Positions 45,036 through 54,928 of a stretch of 60,786 nucleotides of DNA are shown here, piece after piece. Every line of letters begins with the position of its first letter. Positions within the stretch are counted from its first letter, which is position 1. Under the pieces are notes generated by a model. That model saw only the letters and a list, made by a program, of their open reading frames with translations, did no database searches and was not told the DNA's origin. The stretch is from Candidatus Aminicenantota bacterium (lineage in GTDB: Bacteria > Acidobacteriota > Aminicenantia > UBA2199), in NCBI GenBank assembly GCA_026393835.1, contig JAPKZK010000102.1:1-60786 (forward strand), written 5' to 3'. The position numbers were made by a program, and so were the translations under genes.

Positions 45036-46387
45036 TTTATCCTTTTGATTTTATATTTTTTCATTTTACGGTAGAGGACGGGGCGGCCGATGTCCAGGAT
45101 TTTAGCGGTTTTCTGGAGATTGTACCGGGTGGCGCACAGCACCTTCACGATGTGTTCCTTTTCCAGGTCCTGCAGTTTCATAAAAGAGCCCTCCGGCAGT
45201 ACGGTTTCCTGGTGCTTCAAGAAGCGTGAAGGCAAATGTTCTATTTTAATTTTCGAGACCAGGATAACGGACATAATCTCCTCCACGGCATGCTTCAACT
45301 CACGGACATTGCCGGGCCAGGGGTACTTCAGCAAGATTTCCCGGACCTCTTCATCGATCTCTTCCACGTGTTTTGAACGGGTTAGATTATTCATGGCGAT
45401 AAAATACTCCACCAGCGGGATAATATCCGGTTTTCTCTTTCTGAGGGGGGGGATTTCTATCACCACCTGCTGGATACGAAAATACAGGTCTTTTCTAAAT
45501 TGGCAGTCGTCGCCATTTTCCTCCAGGTCCCGGTTGGTAGCGGCAATGACACGGATATCAAGGGTTTTAGGCCGGGTGCTTTTCAATGAGAAAATCTCAC
45601 CGTTTTCCAACACCCGCAGGAGCTTCGGTTGTATTTCATGATGAAGGTCGCCGATTTCATCGAGGAAAATGGTGCCTTTATCGGCCAGGAAAAATTTTCC
45701 GGGGTAAGCTTTATCCGCACCCGTGAAGGCGCCTTTATCGAAACCGAACAATTCCGATTCGGCCAGGTTGAGGGGAATGGCGGAACAGTTGACGGTGATA
45801 AAAGGGTTCTGATTTCGCTCGGAGGAAAAATGGATAGCGCGGGCGATGAGTTCTTTACCGGTGCCGGTTTCGCCGGTAATAAGTACGGTTTTGTTGGACT
45901 GGGCGCATTCGCCGGCTTTTCGAACCACTTCTCCCATACTGCGGCTCTTGTAAACGATTTTATCGATGCGCGACCGATCGCTTAGCTTATCTTTTAGAGT
46001 CCGGAAGTCATCCAACTGTTGGTTCAATTGCAGGGCTTTATTCACGGTAGCGGATAATGCTTTATTATCCAGGGGTTTTTTGATAAAATCGAAGGCGCCG
46101 TTTCTCATGGCTTCTACTGCTATATCGACGGTTCCTGCCCCGGATACGATAATGACCCGGTTGCGGTATTCGACGGAGATTTTTTCTAATATGTCCATGC
46201 CGGAGCCATCGGGCAGCACCAAATCCAGCAGTATCAAATCATACTTTCTTTTTTCCAATAACCGGCTTGCGGCTGCCACTGTCCGGGCTTCGCTAAAGGT
46301 ATATTCTCCCTGGTCAAGTATCTTTTTCATTAATTCTCTCATGGCGACTTCATCATCGACAATTAAAATGGAGTATTTCTCTTTCAT
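45032..46387 (-). CDS. sigma-54-dependent response regulator (NtrC family)
   Basis: 451 residues. Receiver domain with Asp55 as the phosphorylation site (LILLDLVLPDGSG) and acidic pocket IVDDE; AAA+ domain with Walker A TGETGTGKELIARAIH, the sigma-54 contact loop GAFTGA in FGFDKGAFTGADKAY, and the sensor region TNRDLEEN; C-terminal Fis-type helix-turn-helix (NLQKTAKILDIGRPVLYRKM). It activates sigma-54 promoters. First gene of an overlapping operon with Nudix-ThiE and the M28 peptidase. No cognate kinase is adjacent, although the kinases at 47.8-52.7 kb are close. Confidence 0.96.
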   Translation of the reverse strand: MKEKYSILIVDDEVAMRELMKKILDQGEYTFSEARTVAAASRLLEKRKYDLILLDLVLPDGSGMDILEKISVEYRNRVIIVSGAGTVDIAVEAMRNGAFDFIKKPLDNKALSATVNKALQLNQQLDDFRTLKDKLSDRSRIDKIVYKSRSMGEVVRKAGECAQSNKTVLITGETGTGKELIARAIHFSSERNQNPFITVNCSAIPLNLAESELFGFDKGAFTGADKAYPGKFFLADKGTIFLDEIGDLHHEIQPKLLRVLENGEIFSLKSTRPKTLDIRVIAATNRDLEENGDDCQFRKDLYFRIQQVVIEIPPLRKRKPDIIPLVEYFIAMNNLTRSKHVEEIDEEVREILLKYPWPGNVRELKHAVEEIMSVILVSKIKIEHLPSRFLKHQETVLPEGSFMKLQDLEKEHIVKVLCATRYNLQKTAKILDIGRPVLYRKMKKYKIKRIK

Positions 46388-46488
46388 GTTAATCCCTCTT
46401 GACCTCGCGGGGTTCTTTCGCAGTTTTCGACAAAAATAGCAGTGACGGTGACGTTGGTTTTCTCATTTTTACCAATGATACATTTTAT

Positions 46489-46520
46489 AAAAAAAAAAAA
46501 ATAATTTCAACTGAAATTAT
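46489..46520 (-). terminator. terminator after the DUF362 gene
   Basis: Palindrome ATAATTTCAACTGAAATTAT (46501-46520) followed on the minus strand by a long T run (A tract 46489-46501 on the plus strand). Transcripts of the DUF362 gene would end here. An AT-rich stem, so moderate strength. Confidence 0.65.
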
Positions 46521-46569
46521 TTTTTCTTTAATTTCCAATCCAAATCGGGTTAGAAATGCAGTCAGGGAA

Positions 46570-47571
46570 TCACCCGTTGGCTAAAATGGTTTTTAACTTT
46601 TGGGCGTACTCCCAACCGGCTTTATCGGCGGTGACAAACTCGATCTGCCCGGGCCCGGATATTCCTAAACCTAACTCTACTGCCCGCGCGATTTGTTCTT
46701 GTTCGAAGATTTTCCGCCCCATAATGGCTTCATTAGAACCCAATTCTTTTAGAATCGCCACACCTATCGCATCCATGGCCACACGGTCACAACCCGCGAC
46801 GATGACATCGGCCCTCTTGACCGAGCCTTTCATGGGTCCGCCGTCCACAAAAGCTTCAATCCCATCCATTACCAATAATTGGGGCTTAAAGGGCTGGTTC
46901 AATTCCGCGATCATCTTGCGCATATGCGGCGAAGTATGAAGTTCACGCATCAATGATTTCGGGGTCATCCCCACGGTTAATTTTAAAGATAATGTGAAAA
47001 CGCCGCCGTACTGGTGAGTCTTAAGACAATACGTAGAAACCGGATATTCGGCTTCAACTGCCGGCCGGGCCAGGGAAAACCCTTTCTCCCAATGGTTACC
47101 CGGGGGATTAAACTGCACCCAATCCGCTTCGGGTAATTCCTCGAAATTGATTATCTTAAAATTCAGTTTCCTGGCCAATTCAAAGATTCCTTTCTCTTCC
47201 AGGACGGTTTTGGTGGCCGGCGGGCCGCTGCGGTCCCCTACTGTAATTCCCACGGCGCCGCGATTTCGCATTTCAAGGATCAACCGGCTCAAGGTATCAT
47301 TGTGAGTAGAACCGGGTGTAGGGTCTGACGTATTAAAGTTGGGTTTGATAAACACCCGTTTGTTTTTTACAGAAGGGAAATCTAAAATTCGCAGGGCTTC
47401 CTGTACTCCTTCCGTCCGGTTGGTTGTCTTGATCAAGGCGATCTTTGCCATTTTTTTATTTTCCGCCGCCGACAGCGAAGCAAAACCCAGTACCGGTAAA
47501 AACGCCAAACCCACGGCGGTATTTTTGATAAACTTACGGCGATCCATGGTGAAAATCTCTTCTTCTTTCAT
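46570..47571 (-). CDS. DUF362 domain protein with twin-arginine type signal
   Basis: 333 residues from ATG 47571, chosen because GGAGGTGATT directly precedes it; 17 extra upstream codons are not needed. The N-terminus DRRKFIKNTAVGLAFLPVLG is a Tat-like signal. The mature part has the DUF362 landmarks VFIKPNFNTSDPTPGSTHN, GAVGITVGDRSGPPATK, YCLKTHQYGGVFTLSLK and DGIEAFVDGGPMKGSV. The biochemical role of DUF362 proteins is not established; many are linked to iron-sulfur or redox functions. Transcribed alone. Confidence 0.9.
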   Translation of the reverse strand: MKEEEIFTMDRRKFIKNTAVGLAFLPVLGFASLSAAENKKMAKIALIKTTNRTEGVQEALRILDFPSVKNKRVFIKPNFNTSDPTPGSTHNDTLSRLILEMRNRGAVGITVGDRSGPPATKTVLEEKGIFELARKLNFKIINFEELPEADWVQFNPPGNHWEKGFSLARPAVEAEYPVSTYCLKTHQYGGVFTLSLKLTVGMTPKSLMRELHTSPHMRKMIAELNQPFKPQLLVMDGIEAFVDGGPMKGSVKRADVIVAGCDRVAMDAIGVAILKELGSNEAIMGRKIFEQEQIARAVELGLGISGPGQIEFVTADKAGWEYAQKLKTILANG

Positions 47572-47593
47572 AATCACCTCCAATGAGAAATTA

Positions 47594-47622
47594 GTTTTAC
47601 AATACCGCGCTGTTAATGTCAA
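47594..47622 (-). promoter_or_regulatory. possible promoter of the DUF362 gene
   Basis: Minus strand TTGACA (47622-47617), 17-bp spacer and a weak TAAAAC (47599-47594), about 20 nt before the chosen start codon. Confidence 0.45.
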
Positions 47623-47737
47623 GTCTCGATTTTTTCAATTTTCCTTCGGAGACCGGTGAAAAGAAAGAAGTATGGCCTTTATCGTTTATTCATGGGTTTG
47701 TCTTCTCTCGAAAATTGCTCGATCTTAGATATTTTAC

Positions 47738-47766
47738 TTGCTGAAAATGTTTTTTTATCTTATAAT
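47738..47766 (+). promoter_or_regulatory. sigma-70 promoter of the phosphorelay operon
   Basis: TTGCTG (47738-47743), 17-bp spacer, exact TATAAT (47761-47766), 35 nt before the kinase ATG. Confidence 0.75.
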
Positions 47767-47801
47767 TTACAAGGTTTACGTACAGGCAGCAGGCAATTAA
47801 C

Positions 47802-50800
47802 ATGATTGAACAAGAACATTCGGCATCAGTGAAAGCCAGGCGGATATGGTGGACGGTTCTCCTTCTTTTTATTGGTTGTAGGCTTTCGCTTCCCCTGACA
47901 GCGCAGCATAAAATTCACTTCGAACAGATTTCAAGCGAGCAAGGACTTTCTCAAAATACCGTGTTTACCGTTTGCCAGGATAAAAATGGGTTCCTCTGGC
48001 TGGGAACCGAAGAAGGGGTGAATCGCTATGATGGATATGATGTCAAAGTGTACAAGCATAAGACGGATGATCCCCAAAGTTTGATCGACAATAAGGTAAG
48101 CGTAATCCATGAAGACCGTGCGGGAGAGTTATGGATCGGTACACAAGGCGGCCTTGACCGTTTCAACCGCAAGACAGAGAAATTTATCCATTTAAATAAC
48201 AATAAGATACGGTCCATCTACGAAGATAGAGCAGGGGTATTATGGATCGGAACAATCAGGGCCGGGCTCATTCGTTTGGACCGGGAAAGAATAAAATTCA
48301 AATATTATACAAATACCCCGCGCCAGCTTTCCGGTTTGAACGACAATTCGGTGAGGACTATTTATGAAGACAAATCCGGTGTATTGTGGATCGGCGCCGA
48401 AAAGAACGGACTTTATCGATTCGACCGGGAGAAAGAGACTTTTTCACATTATATACATGACCCCGGGGATACCCAGAGTTTGAGTCATAACTCTGTCAAA
48501 GCAATTTTTGAAGACAGCCGCGGGATACTGTGGATCGGGACCGAAAGCGGGCTTAGCCGGATGGACCGGCAAAAGGGGATATTTAAACATTATAAAAACA
48601 ATCCCGGGGACCCCTGGAGTTTGAGTCATAATTATGTACTTTCAATTTTTGAAGACGTCGCCCGCAAAAAAGATGACGCCAGTGTATTGTGGATCGGCAC
48701 CTATGGGGGAGGGGTGAATCGCTTTGACCCGGAGAAAAAAATATTCCTGTGCGACCAATACAGGGCCGATATCCCCGGCAGCTTAAGCGATAATAATGTA
48801 TATGCTATTTACCGGGACAGGGGCGGAATACTATGGTTTGGAACCAACCGCGGACTAAACAAATACGATAGGGGAAAGGAAAAATTCCCCTGTTGGAACG
48901 CGGAACGGGGCGGGGCAAATATCGTAAGTAACAACTGCGTGTGGTCGATTTATAAAGATAAGTCGGGGATTGCCTGGTTCGGAACCGACAGCGGCCTGGC
49001 CCAACTGGACATGGCGTCGGGAAAAATGAAACTGTGGTCCCATAATCTCAACAACCGCAATAGCTTGAGCCACAACAAAGTCCTTACTATCTATGAAGAC
49101 CGCGGCGGCGTCATCTGGATCGGCACGGAAGGCGGCGGTCTGAACCGGTTCCACCGGCAAAAGGAGATGTTTTCTTGTTATAAAAACAACCCCTCTGATG
49201 ACGCCAGCCTGAGCCAGGACGATGTGTACGCCATCCGTGAAGATAGATTCGGCGCGCTGTGGATAGGAACCGAAAAAGGGCTGAACCGGCTGGACAGGGA
49301 AAAAGGCCGTTTTACCAACTGGAAAACCGATCCCGGGAACCCCTCCAGCCTCAGTCATGATCTTGTGTCATGTATTTTTGAGGACCGCGGCGGCGCACTC
49401 TGGATTGGAACCAGGGGCGGCCTGAACCGGTTCAACCGGGCAAACAAATCCTTTGACTCCTGGAAAAATGTCCCGGCCAACCCCTCGAGCCTAAGCGACA
49501 ATCAAATAAACTACATATACGAAGACAAAGACGGTACGCTCTGGATCGGGACCGCCCTGGGGTTAAATAAATTCGACCGGGGAACAAACGTCTTTACCCA
49601 TTATACTACCAAAGACGGCCTTCCCAATGATAAAATTAACGGTATCCTGGAGGACGACGCCGGCGGCCTTTGGCTCAGCACCAATTACGGTATCTCCAGG
49701 TTTAATCCCAAAGAAGGGCAGTTCAGGAATTACGATATCCACGACGGCCTGCAAAGTAATGAGTTTAACGGCAATTCCTGTTATCGTGCGCCCGATGGAG
49801 AAATGTATTTCGGCGGCGTCAACGGGTTTAATTATTTCGATCCCCAAAACATAATTGATAGCTCCTATCGGCCGCCCGTTGCCATTACCGACTTCCAGTT
49901 GTTCAACGAATCCGTTAATATCGATGCCGGCGGGGACACGCCCCTGGAAAAATCCATCCTGGAAACCGAAGCGATCGAACTGTCCTATGAAGACTATTTT
50001 TTTGCCTTTAAATTTGCGGCGCTGGATTTTACTACCCCCATGAAAAATAAATATGAATACAAAATGGAAGGTTTCGATAAAACCTGGATAAAGAAAAGCG
50101 CCGACAACCGGTACGCCTCTTATACCAACCTGGACGCCAGGCAATATACCTTCAGGGTAAGGGGCAGCAACAGCGATGGAATTTGGAACGAAGAAGGCGT
50201 CGCGATAAAGATTATCATCACCCCCCCGCCCTGGAAGACATGGTGGTTCAAGGGCGCCGTGGGACTTTTTTGTCTTTTGTTAATATTCGGTTTTTTCCAG
50301 TACCGCACCCGGCGACTGAGGCAAAAATTGGCTGAGGAACGGAAAGTACAGGAGATACTGCGAAAAGCCAGGGACCTGGCCGAGTTCCGCCGCGCGGAAA
50401 TCGAAAAACTGGTGGCCGCCATCTCTTCCCTGCTGATCGCCGTCGATTCCGACGGGATAATATTCCAATGGAATGAAACCGCGGGAAAATTTTTTAGCAG
50501 CGACGAAGCCGGGTGCATCGGTCAACCTCTGGCGGAAGTATTAAAGGAATACGTCGATCCCGCTAAGCTGGCTGAAATTATGGAGATAGGGCTGACAGAC
50601 GGCGAAGGGAAATCCTTTAGCGACCTTGAAATCCCCATCGATTTCAAAGACAAAGGCACCCGTCTCTTGTTATCCGTGATCAATCCCATCATGGACAGCG
50701 ACGGGAAGAAATTGGGGTTCCTGCTGCTGGCGGAAGACATTACCAACCGTAAAGAAGAAGAACGCCGGCGCAATTTATCCCATCGACTGGAATCCCTCGG

Positions 50801-51584
50801 GCAAATGGCCGGCAACATCGCCCATCAAATAAAAACCCCGCTGCAATTTATCGGCAACAATGGCCAATTCTTGTGCGACTCCTTTAAAGATATTTCAAAA
50901 TTTTACGAAGCCGTGTTTGAAAGTTTACCGGAGATCGAACAATCGGATAATAAACAAGCGGCGCTGAAAATCAGGCAAACCATCGAACACTGTGATATCG
51001 AGTACCACCTCCGGGAAATGCCCAAAGCCTGCGACCAGGTAGTGGAAGGGGTCGCCGCCGTATCCAATGTCATACGATCCATGAAAGAATACTGCCATCC
51101 CGGCAGGGGGGTTATGGAGAAAGCCGACGTCAATAAACTGCTGCGCTCTACCGTAGTGATCGTACAAAATGAAATAAAAAAAATAGTGGATATCGAAATG
51201 GAATTTTACCCGGGATTACCCCAAATCCCCTGTTACCAGGGTGAATTGACCCAGGTGTTTATGAACTTGCTGGGCAATGCCGCGGACGCCATCCTGGAGA
51301 AAGAGCGCCGGGGAGAACCGGGATTAATAAAAATTACCACCACCCTGGAGAACAGTGAAATAATCATTACCATTACCGACAATGGCTGCGGTATACCCGA
51401 CGGCATAAAAGATAATGTGTTTAATCCCTTTTTTACCACCAAAGAAGTAGGCAAAGGGACTGGCCAGGGGCTTCCCATGGCCCATAATATCGTCGAAAAA
51501 CACAAGGGAAAAATCTATTTTACAAGCAGGGCCGGCCTGGGAACATCCTTTTATGTCCATTTACCCATTCAAGGAGGCAATTGA
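47802..51584 (+). CDS. two-component sensor kinase with periplasmic two-component-regulator propellers
   Basis: 1260 residues. An N-terminal signal/anchor segment (WWTVLLLFIGC) leads to about 14 propeller repeats of the Reg_prop type (DKNGFLWLGTEEGVNRYDG, EDRGGVIWIGTEGGGLNRF and similar) forming two seven-bladed propellers, then a Y_Y_Y domain (MEGFDKTWIKKSADNRYASYTN), a TM at ~814-833, a PAS domain (~865-985), a HisKA-like helix with His1008 in AGNIAHQIKTPLQFI, and a GHKL ATPase (VFMNLLGNAADAIL, DNGCGIPDGI, GKGTGQGLPM). The layout matches periplasmic polysaccharide sensors of Bacteroides, but without the fused receiver and AraC domains; those functions are in downstream genes. First gene of the phosphorelay operon. 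Confidence 0.95.
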   Translation: MIEQEHSASVKARRIWWTVLLLFIGCRLSLPLTAQHKIHFEQISSEQGLSQNTVFTVCQDKNGFLWLGTEEGVNRYDGYDVKVYKHKTDDPQSLIDNKVSVIHEDRAGELWIGTQGGLDRFNRKTEKFIHLNNNKIRSIYEDRAGVLWIGTIRAGLIRLDRERIKFKYYTNTPRQLSGLNDNSVRTIYEDKSGVLWIGAEKNGLYRFDREKETFSHYIHDPGDTQSLSHNSVKAIFEDSRGILWIGTESGLSRMDRQKGIFKHYKNNPGDPWSLSHNYVLSIFEDVARKKDDASVLWIGTYGGGVNRFDPEKKIFLCDQYRADIPGSLSDNNVYAIYRDRGGILWFGTNRGLNKYDRGKEKFPCWNAERGGANIVSNNCVWSIYKDKSGIAWFGTDSGLAQLDMASGKMKLWSHNLNNRNSLSHNKVLTIYEDRGGVIWIGTEGGGLNRFHRQKEMFSCYKNNPSDDASLSQDDVYAIREDRFGALWIGTEKGLNRLDREKGRFTNWKTDPGNPSSLSHDLVSCIFEDRGGALWIGTRGGLNRFNRANKSFDSWKNVPANPSSLSDNQINYIYEDKDGTLWIGTALGLNKFDRGTNVFTHYTTKDGLPNDKINGILEDDAGGLWLSTNYGISRFNPKEGQFRNYDIHDGLQSNEFNGNSCYRAPDGEMYFGGVNGFNYFDPQNIIDSSYRPPVAITDFQLFNESVNIDAGGDTPLEKSILETEAIELSYEDYFFAFKFAALDFTTPMKNKYEYKMEGFDKTWIKKSADNRYASYTNLDARQYTFRVRGSNSDGIWNEEGVAIKIIITPPPWKTWWFKGAVGLFCLLLIFGFFQYRTRRLRQKLAEERKVQEILRKARDLAEFRRAEIEKLVAAISSLLIAVDSDGIIFQWNETAGKFFSSDEAGCIGQPLAEVLKEYVDPAKLAEIMEIGLTDGEGKSFSDLEIPIDFKDKGTRLLLSVINPIMDSDGKKLGFLLLAEDITNRKEEERRRNLSHRLESLGQMAGNIAHQIKTPLQFIGNNGQFLCDSFKDISKFYEAVFESLPEIEQSDNKQAALKIRQTIEHCDIEYHLREMPKACDQVVEGVAAVSNVIRSMKEYCHPGRGVMEKADVNKLLRSTVVIVQNEIKKIVDIEMEFYPGLPQIPCYQGELTQVFMNLLGNAADAILEKERRGEPGLIKITTTLENSEIIITITDNGCGIPDGIKDNVFNPFFTTKEVGKGTGQGLPMAHNIVEKHKGKIYFTSRAGLGTSFYVHLPIQGGN

Positions 51585-51585
51585 T

Positions 51586-52731
51586 ATGGATGTGAAAAAG
51601 ATACTTTTTGTCGATGACGAACAATTCGTACTTGACGGCTTAAGCCGTTTGCTTAGGGAGTATCGGCATCGATGGGAATTGCGGCTGGCCCTCAACGGCA
51701 AAGAAGCGCTTGGAATCGTAAATAACGAAACCATCGACATGATTATATCCGATGTTCGCATGCCGGAGATGAACGGGTTGGATTTGCTGGAGAGGTTGCA
51801 GGCCGATGAAAAAACCAAAAACATCCCCGTGGTTATTCTCACCGGCGACCAGGAGCGATCGTTGAAACGCCAGGCATTGGACCTGGGGGCGGTGGACCTG
51901 TTGAACAAACCTATTAATAAAGAAGACCTGGTTTCCCGCATCGACAATGTATTAAAATTGAAAGAATACCAGGATATCATTATCGAGAAGAAACGGGCCC
52001 TGGAAGAACAGTTGGTGATATCGCAAAAGATGGAATTGGTGGGGGTGATGGCGGCCGGCGCCGTCCATGATCTCAGCAACCTGATCGCCGTTATCATCGG
52101 CTATTCCAACCTGTTTATCGAAGGCAGCTCCCTGGACAAGGAAGAGGCACTCAGCATGGAAAGAATCCGCCGCGCCGGCGAAAAGGCCTCAGACGTTGTG
52201 GGCCATATATTGAAATTCTCCAGGCTGGATGATAAACTGTCAACGGTAAATATCGGGGACCTGGTGGATGAGATGCTTTCTATATTGGAGGTAACGGTGC
52301 CAAAGGCTGTAAAGATTCATTGGAAAAAACCCCGTGAGAATATTTACCTGGGCGGGAGTGCGATAAAGTACCAGCAGGTGGTGATGAACCTTTTCGTCAA
52401 TGCTCTCCAGGCAATGGAACCCCTGGGCAAAGGAAAATTAAACGTGTCGCTGCAGAAATTGCCGCAAGAAGGAGCGGAGGGTGCGGAGGGGAGGGGCCGC
52501 CCTTTGTTGCGGATCGAGGTCGAAGATACGGGCACGGGCATGGATAATGAAACCATGGATAAAATCTTCAACCCCTTGTTTACCACCAAAGAACCGGGAA
52601 AAGGTACGGGCCTGGGGCTTTTCGTGGTCAAGTATATTATCGACCAATACGGGGGTAATATCGAAGTGCTGAGCGAACTGGGCAAAGGCTCTATTTTCAG
52701 GGTCTATTTCCCCCTGGAAGAAGGCGTGTAA
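51586..52731 (+). CDS. receiver - histidine kinase hybrid
   Basis: 381 residues from ATG 51586, with AAGGAGG 8 nt upstream and 1 bp after the sensor kinase stop. Receiver domain with Asp56 (IISDVRMPEMNG), a coiled linker, a HisKA helix with His161 (AAGAVHDLSNLIAV) and a GHKL ATPase (NLFVNALQAM, VEDTGTGMDNE, GKGTGLGLFVV). No membrane segment, so cytoplasmic. Having the receiver in front means its kinase output can be set by an upstream phosphoryl donor such as the propeller kinase. Confidence 0.95.
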   Translation: MDVKKILFVDDEQFVLDGLSRLLREYRHRWELRLALNGKEALGIVNNETIDMIISDVRMPEMNGLDLLERLQADEKTKNIPVVILTGDQERSLKRQALDLGAVDLLNKPINKEDLVSRIDNVLKLKEYQDIIIEKKRALEEQLVISQKMELVGVMAAGAVHDLSNLIAVIIGYSNLFIEGSSLDKEEALSMERIRRAGEKASDVVGHILKFSRLDDKLSTVNIGDLVDEMLSILEVTVPKAVKIHWKKPRENIYLGGSAIKYQQVVMNLFVNALQAMEPLGKGKLNVSLQKLPQEGAEGAEGRGRPLLRIEVEDTGTGMDNETMDKIFNPLFTTKEPGKGTGLGLFVVKYIIDQYGGNIEVLSELGKGSIFRVYFPLEEGV

Positions 52732-52741
52732 GGAAGGAGCG

Positions 52742-53629
52742 ATGAAAAAAGATGTGGCTGTTATCGGCGCCGGGCCAGCGGGCATCGCTGCCGCCATCCA
52801 ACTCAGGAGGAACAATATCGATTTCCTGCTTTTCGAGAAGGACCGGCCCGGCGGATTACTCAAAAATGCGCACCGCGTTGAAAATTATCCCGGTTTTCCC
52901 AATGGCATACCGGGCGCCCAGATGGTTACACTGCTGCAGGAGCACCTGGATTCCTATCGTATTACCCCACTTTATGAAACAGTGGAAGCCCTGGAATACC
53001 TGGGGGAGGAGAAACTTTTTTTAATTACCACCTCCACGGCAGCCTATTATTCAAGGGTGGTGGTGGCGGCGAGCGGTGCTTCCCCCCGCAGGGTAGATGC
53101 CGTGGATGCGCTTCCGCTGCCCCTGCGGGAGAATATCTTTTACGAAGTATTCCCGATCTTAAAGGAGAGGGGGAAACGGGTTTTGATTATCGGCGCCGAT
53201 GATGAGGCGTTTGATTACGCATTAAATCTCGGCTCTTATAATAACGAGATAATTATCGCCATGCCGGGCCAGCAGGTGAAAGCCTTGCCGTGGCTTATCG
53301 ATAAAGCGGCGGCTAATCCCCGTATCGTATTTAGTAAAAATGTTGAAATCAAAGGAATTTCCGCGGGGAAGACCAAAAATTTATGCATTACTTTTTCCAC
53401 CCGCGGCGAGAGAACCGAAGGAGAAGTGGATTATTTGATTGTCGCTGCCGGCCGGGAGCCGCAGCGGGTTTTCTATAACCCCCTTTTAATTACCCGGGCA
53501 AAGGAGTTGAAAACCGTGGGCCGATTATATGAAATCGGCGATCTGGCCAACGGCAGTTACCGCCAGGCCGCGATTGCCTGCGGTAATGGTATCCGGGCGG
53601 CGATGCAAATAGCGGCATGCCTCCGCTGA
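52742..53629 (+). CDS. thioredoxin-reductase-like FAD/NAD(P) oxidoreductase lacking the CxxC
   Basis: 295 residues. FAD-binding start VAVIGAGPAGIAAAIQLRR, PGGLLKNAHRVENYPGFP (the TrxR-type GGxxxxxxxVENYPG segment) and C-terminal EIGDLANGSYRQAAIACGNG all match low-molecular-weight thioredoxin reductases. Where TrxR has its CxxC disulfide the sequence reads ENIFYEVFPIL, with no cysteines, and the NADPH-binding GGGDSA motif is altered to IGADDEAF. It therefore cannot reduce thioredoxin in the usual way; it may serve a different electron acceptor or act as a redox sensor for the surrounding signalling proteins. It sits 10 bp after the receiver-kinase gene. Confidence 0.9.
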   Translation: MKKDVAVIGAGPAGIAAAIQLRRNNIDFLLFEKDRPGGLLKNAHRVENYPGFPNGIPGAQMVTLLQEHLDSYRITPLYETVEALEYLGEEKLFLITTSTAAYYSRVVVAASGASPRRVDAVDALPLPLRENIFYEVFPILKERGKRVLIIGADDEAFDYALNLGSYNNEIIIAMPGQQVKALPWLIDKAAANPRIVFSKNVEIKGISAGKTKNLCITFSTRGERTEGEVDYLIVAAGREPQRVFYNPLLITRAKELKTVGRLYEIGDLANGSYRQAAIACGNGIRAAMQIAACLR

Positions 53630-53674
53630 CCCGCTGACCCGTGGAAGTATTCGCCGCATGAAAAAGAGGAGCCA

Positions 53675-54520
53675 ATGTTTAAGAAAATAGTGATCATCGA
53701 AGATGAAGAGCAATTAGGAAGGCTTGTCCAATCCTATTTGGAACAGCATCATTACCGGGCGATTCACGTTCGCGACGGCGTCACCGGGTTAAAGGTTATC
53801 CGCGAACAGGTTCCCGATTTAATCCTGATGGACTTACTGCTGCCCCGTATGCATGGGTTTGATATCTGTCAATCCGTGAAAAAAGACCCGCGGCTGCAGC
53901 GTATTCCTATTATCGTCATGACTGCGGTCTATCGAACATCCATGGATAAAATGCAAGCCAGGCGAATGGGAGTGGATGAATTCGTGGAAAAACCCCTGAA
54001 CTTCGAAGACCTGCTGAAAAAAATCCAGCAGTTGACCGGGACGGAACCTGAACCCGAACCCGAACCTGTACCTGTACCTGCACCTGTACCGACTCCCATA
54101 CCCGGATCGATGCCCGAATCAGGGTTTGATTCCCCGACCGAATCGCCTAAGAAGGACGTGGGCGGGGACATCATGGGACAGCAAATGCAGGAAATCCGGG
54201 AGGATTATGCATCGCAGTTGCCGGACAAAATCGAGGAAATGGAGAAATTATGGACCGCCATTCAAAAAAGCAAGGATAATTCCAGGCGACTGGTTCAGCT
54301 CCGCGGTCTGGCCCATAAGTTAACCGGTTCAGGCGCCACTTTCGGCTTCGCGGAAATCACCAGGGACGCCCAACAACTGGAGCTGCTGCTGGATATGATT
54401 ATCGTGGAAGGTGAAAAAACAATGGCAAAAAGAAAAGAGCAGATCGACAATTTATTGGATAATATGCGCCTTCACCCCGTGGTAACCACGGAAAAGCAAT
54501 TGAGAAAAATGAAATTGTGA
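53675..54520 (+). CDS. response regulator with C-terminal Hpt domain
   Basis: 281 residues. Receiver with Asp53 (LILMDLLLPRMHGF) and Lys in VEKPLNFEDL, then a Pro/Glu/Val-rich flexible linker (a run of PEPEPEPVPVPAPVPTP type), then an Hpt four-helix domain with phosphorylatable His214 (LRGLAHKLTGSGATFGFAE). It can move phosphoryl groups between receivers. An intermediate in the proposed relay. Confidence 0.93.
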   Translation: MFKKIVIIEDEEQLGRLVQSYLEQHHYRAIHVRDGVTGLKVIREQVPDLILMDLLLPRMHGFDICQSVKKDPRLQRIPIIVMTAVYRTSMDKMQARRMGVDEFVEKPLNFEDLLKKIQQLTGTEPEPEPEPVPVPAPVPTPIPGSMPESGFDSPTESPKKDVGGDIMGQQMQEIREDYASQLPDKIEEMEKLWTAIQKSKDNSRRLVQLRGLAHKLTGSGATFGFAEITRDAQQLELLLDMIIVEGEKTMAKRKEQIDNLLDNMRLHPVVTTEKQLRKMKL

Positions 54521-54538
54521 GCGTCTGGCGGGGGAACG

Positions 54539-54928
54539 GTGGCCGATATTGCGCAGTTGAAAAAAATAATGTATGTGGAAGATGACCCGGACCTCAGGAA
54601 GATTGTAATGGTAAGCCTGGCAACGAAGGGTGGGTTCACCGTGCGGGTGTGTGATTCCGGGGCGCAGGCGATTAAGGAAGTAGGGGAATTCCAGCCGGAT
54701 TTGATTATAATGGATGTAATGATGGAGGATATGGGGGGCCCGGAAACCCTCTGCGAACTGCGCAAACTCCCGGAAGCCGCCGCAATACCGGTACTATTTA
54801 TGACTTCCAGGGTAATGTTGCAGGAAGTGGAGAACTATAAAAAAATAGGCGCCGCGGGCATCATAAAAAAACCCTTTCACCCCCTGAAATTGGCAGACGA
54901 GGTAAAGGAACTCTGGGGGCAAATCTAG
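54539..54928 (+). CDS. single-domain response regulator
   Basis: 129 residues starting at GTG 54539 with GGGGGAA upstream. A CheY-like receiver: EDD pocket in MYVEDDPDLRK, Asp59 (LIIMDVMMEDMGG), Thr in LFMTSR and Lys in IKKPFHPLKL. No output domain, so it is the likely end or branch point of the phosphorelay. Confidence 0.93.
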   Translation: MADIAQLKKIMYVEDDPDLRKIVMVSLATKGGFTVRVCDSGAQAIKEVGEFQPDLIIMDVMMEDMGGPETLCELRKLPEAAAIPVLFMTSRVMLQEVENYKKIGAAGIIKKPFHPLKLADEVKELWGQI

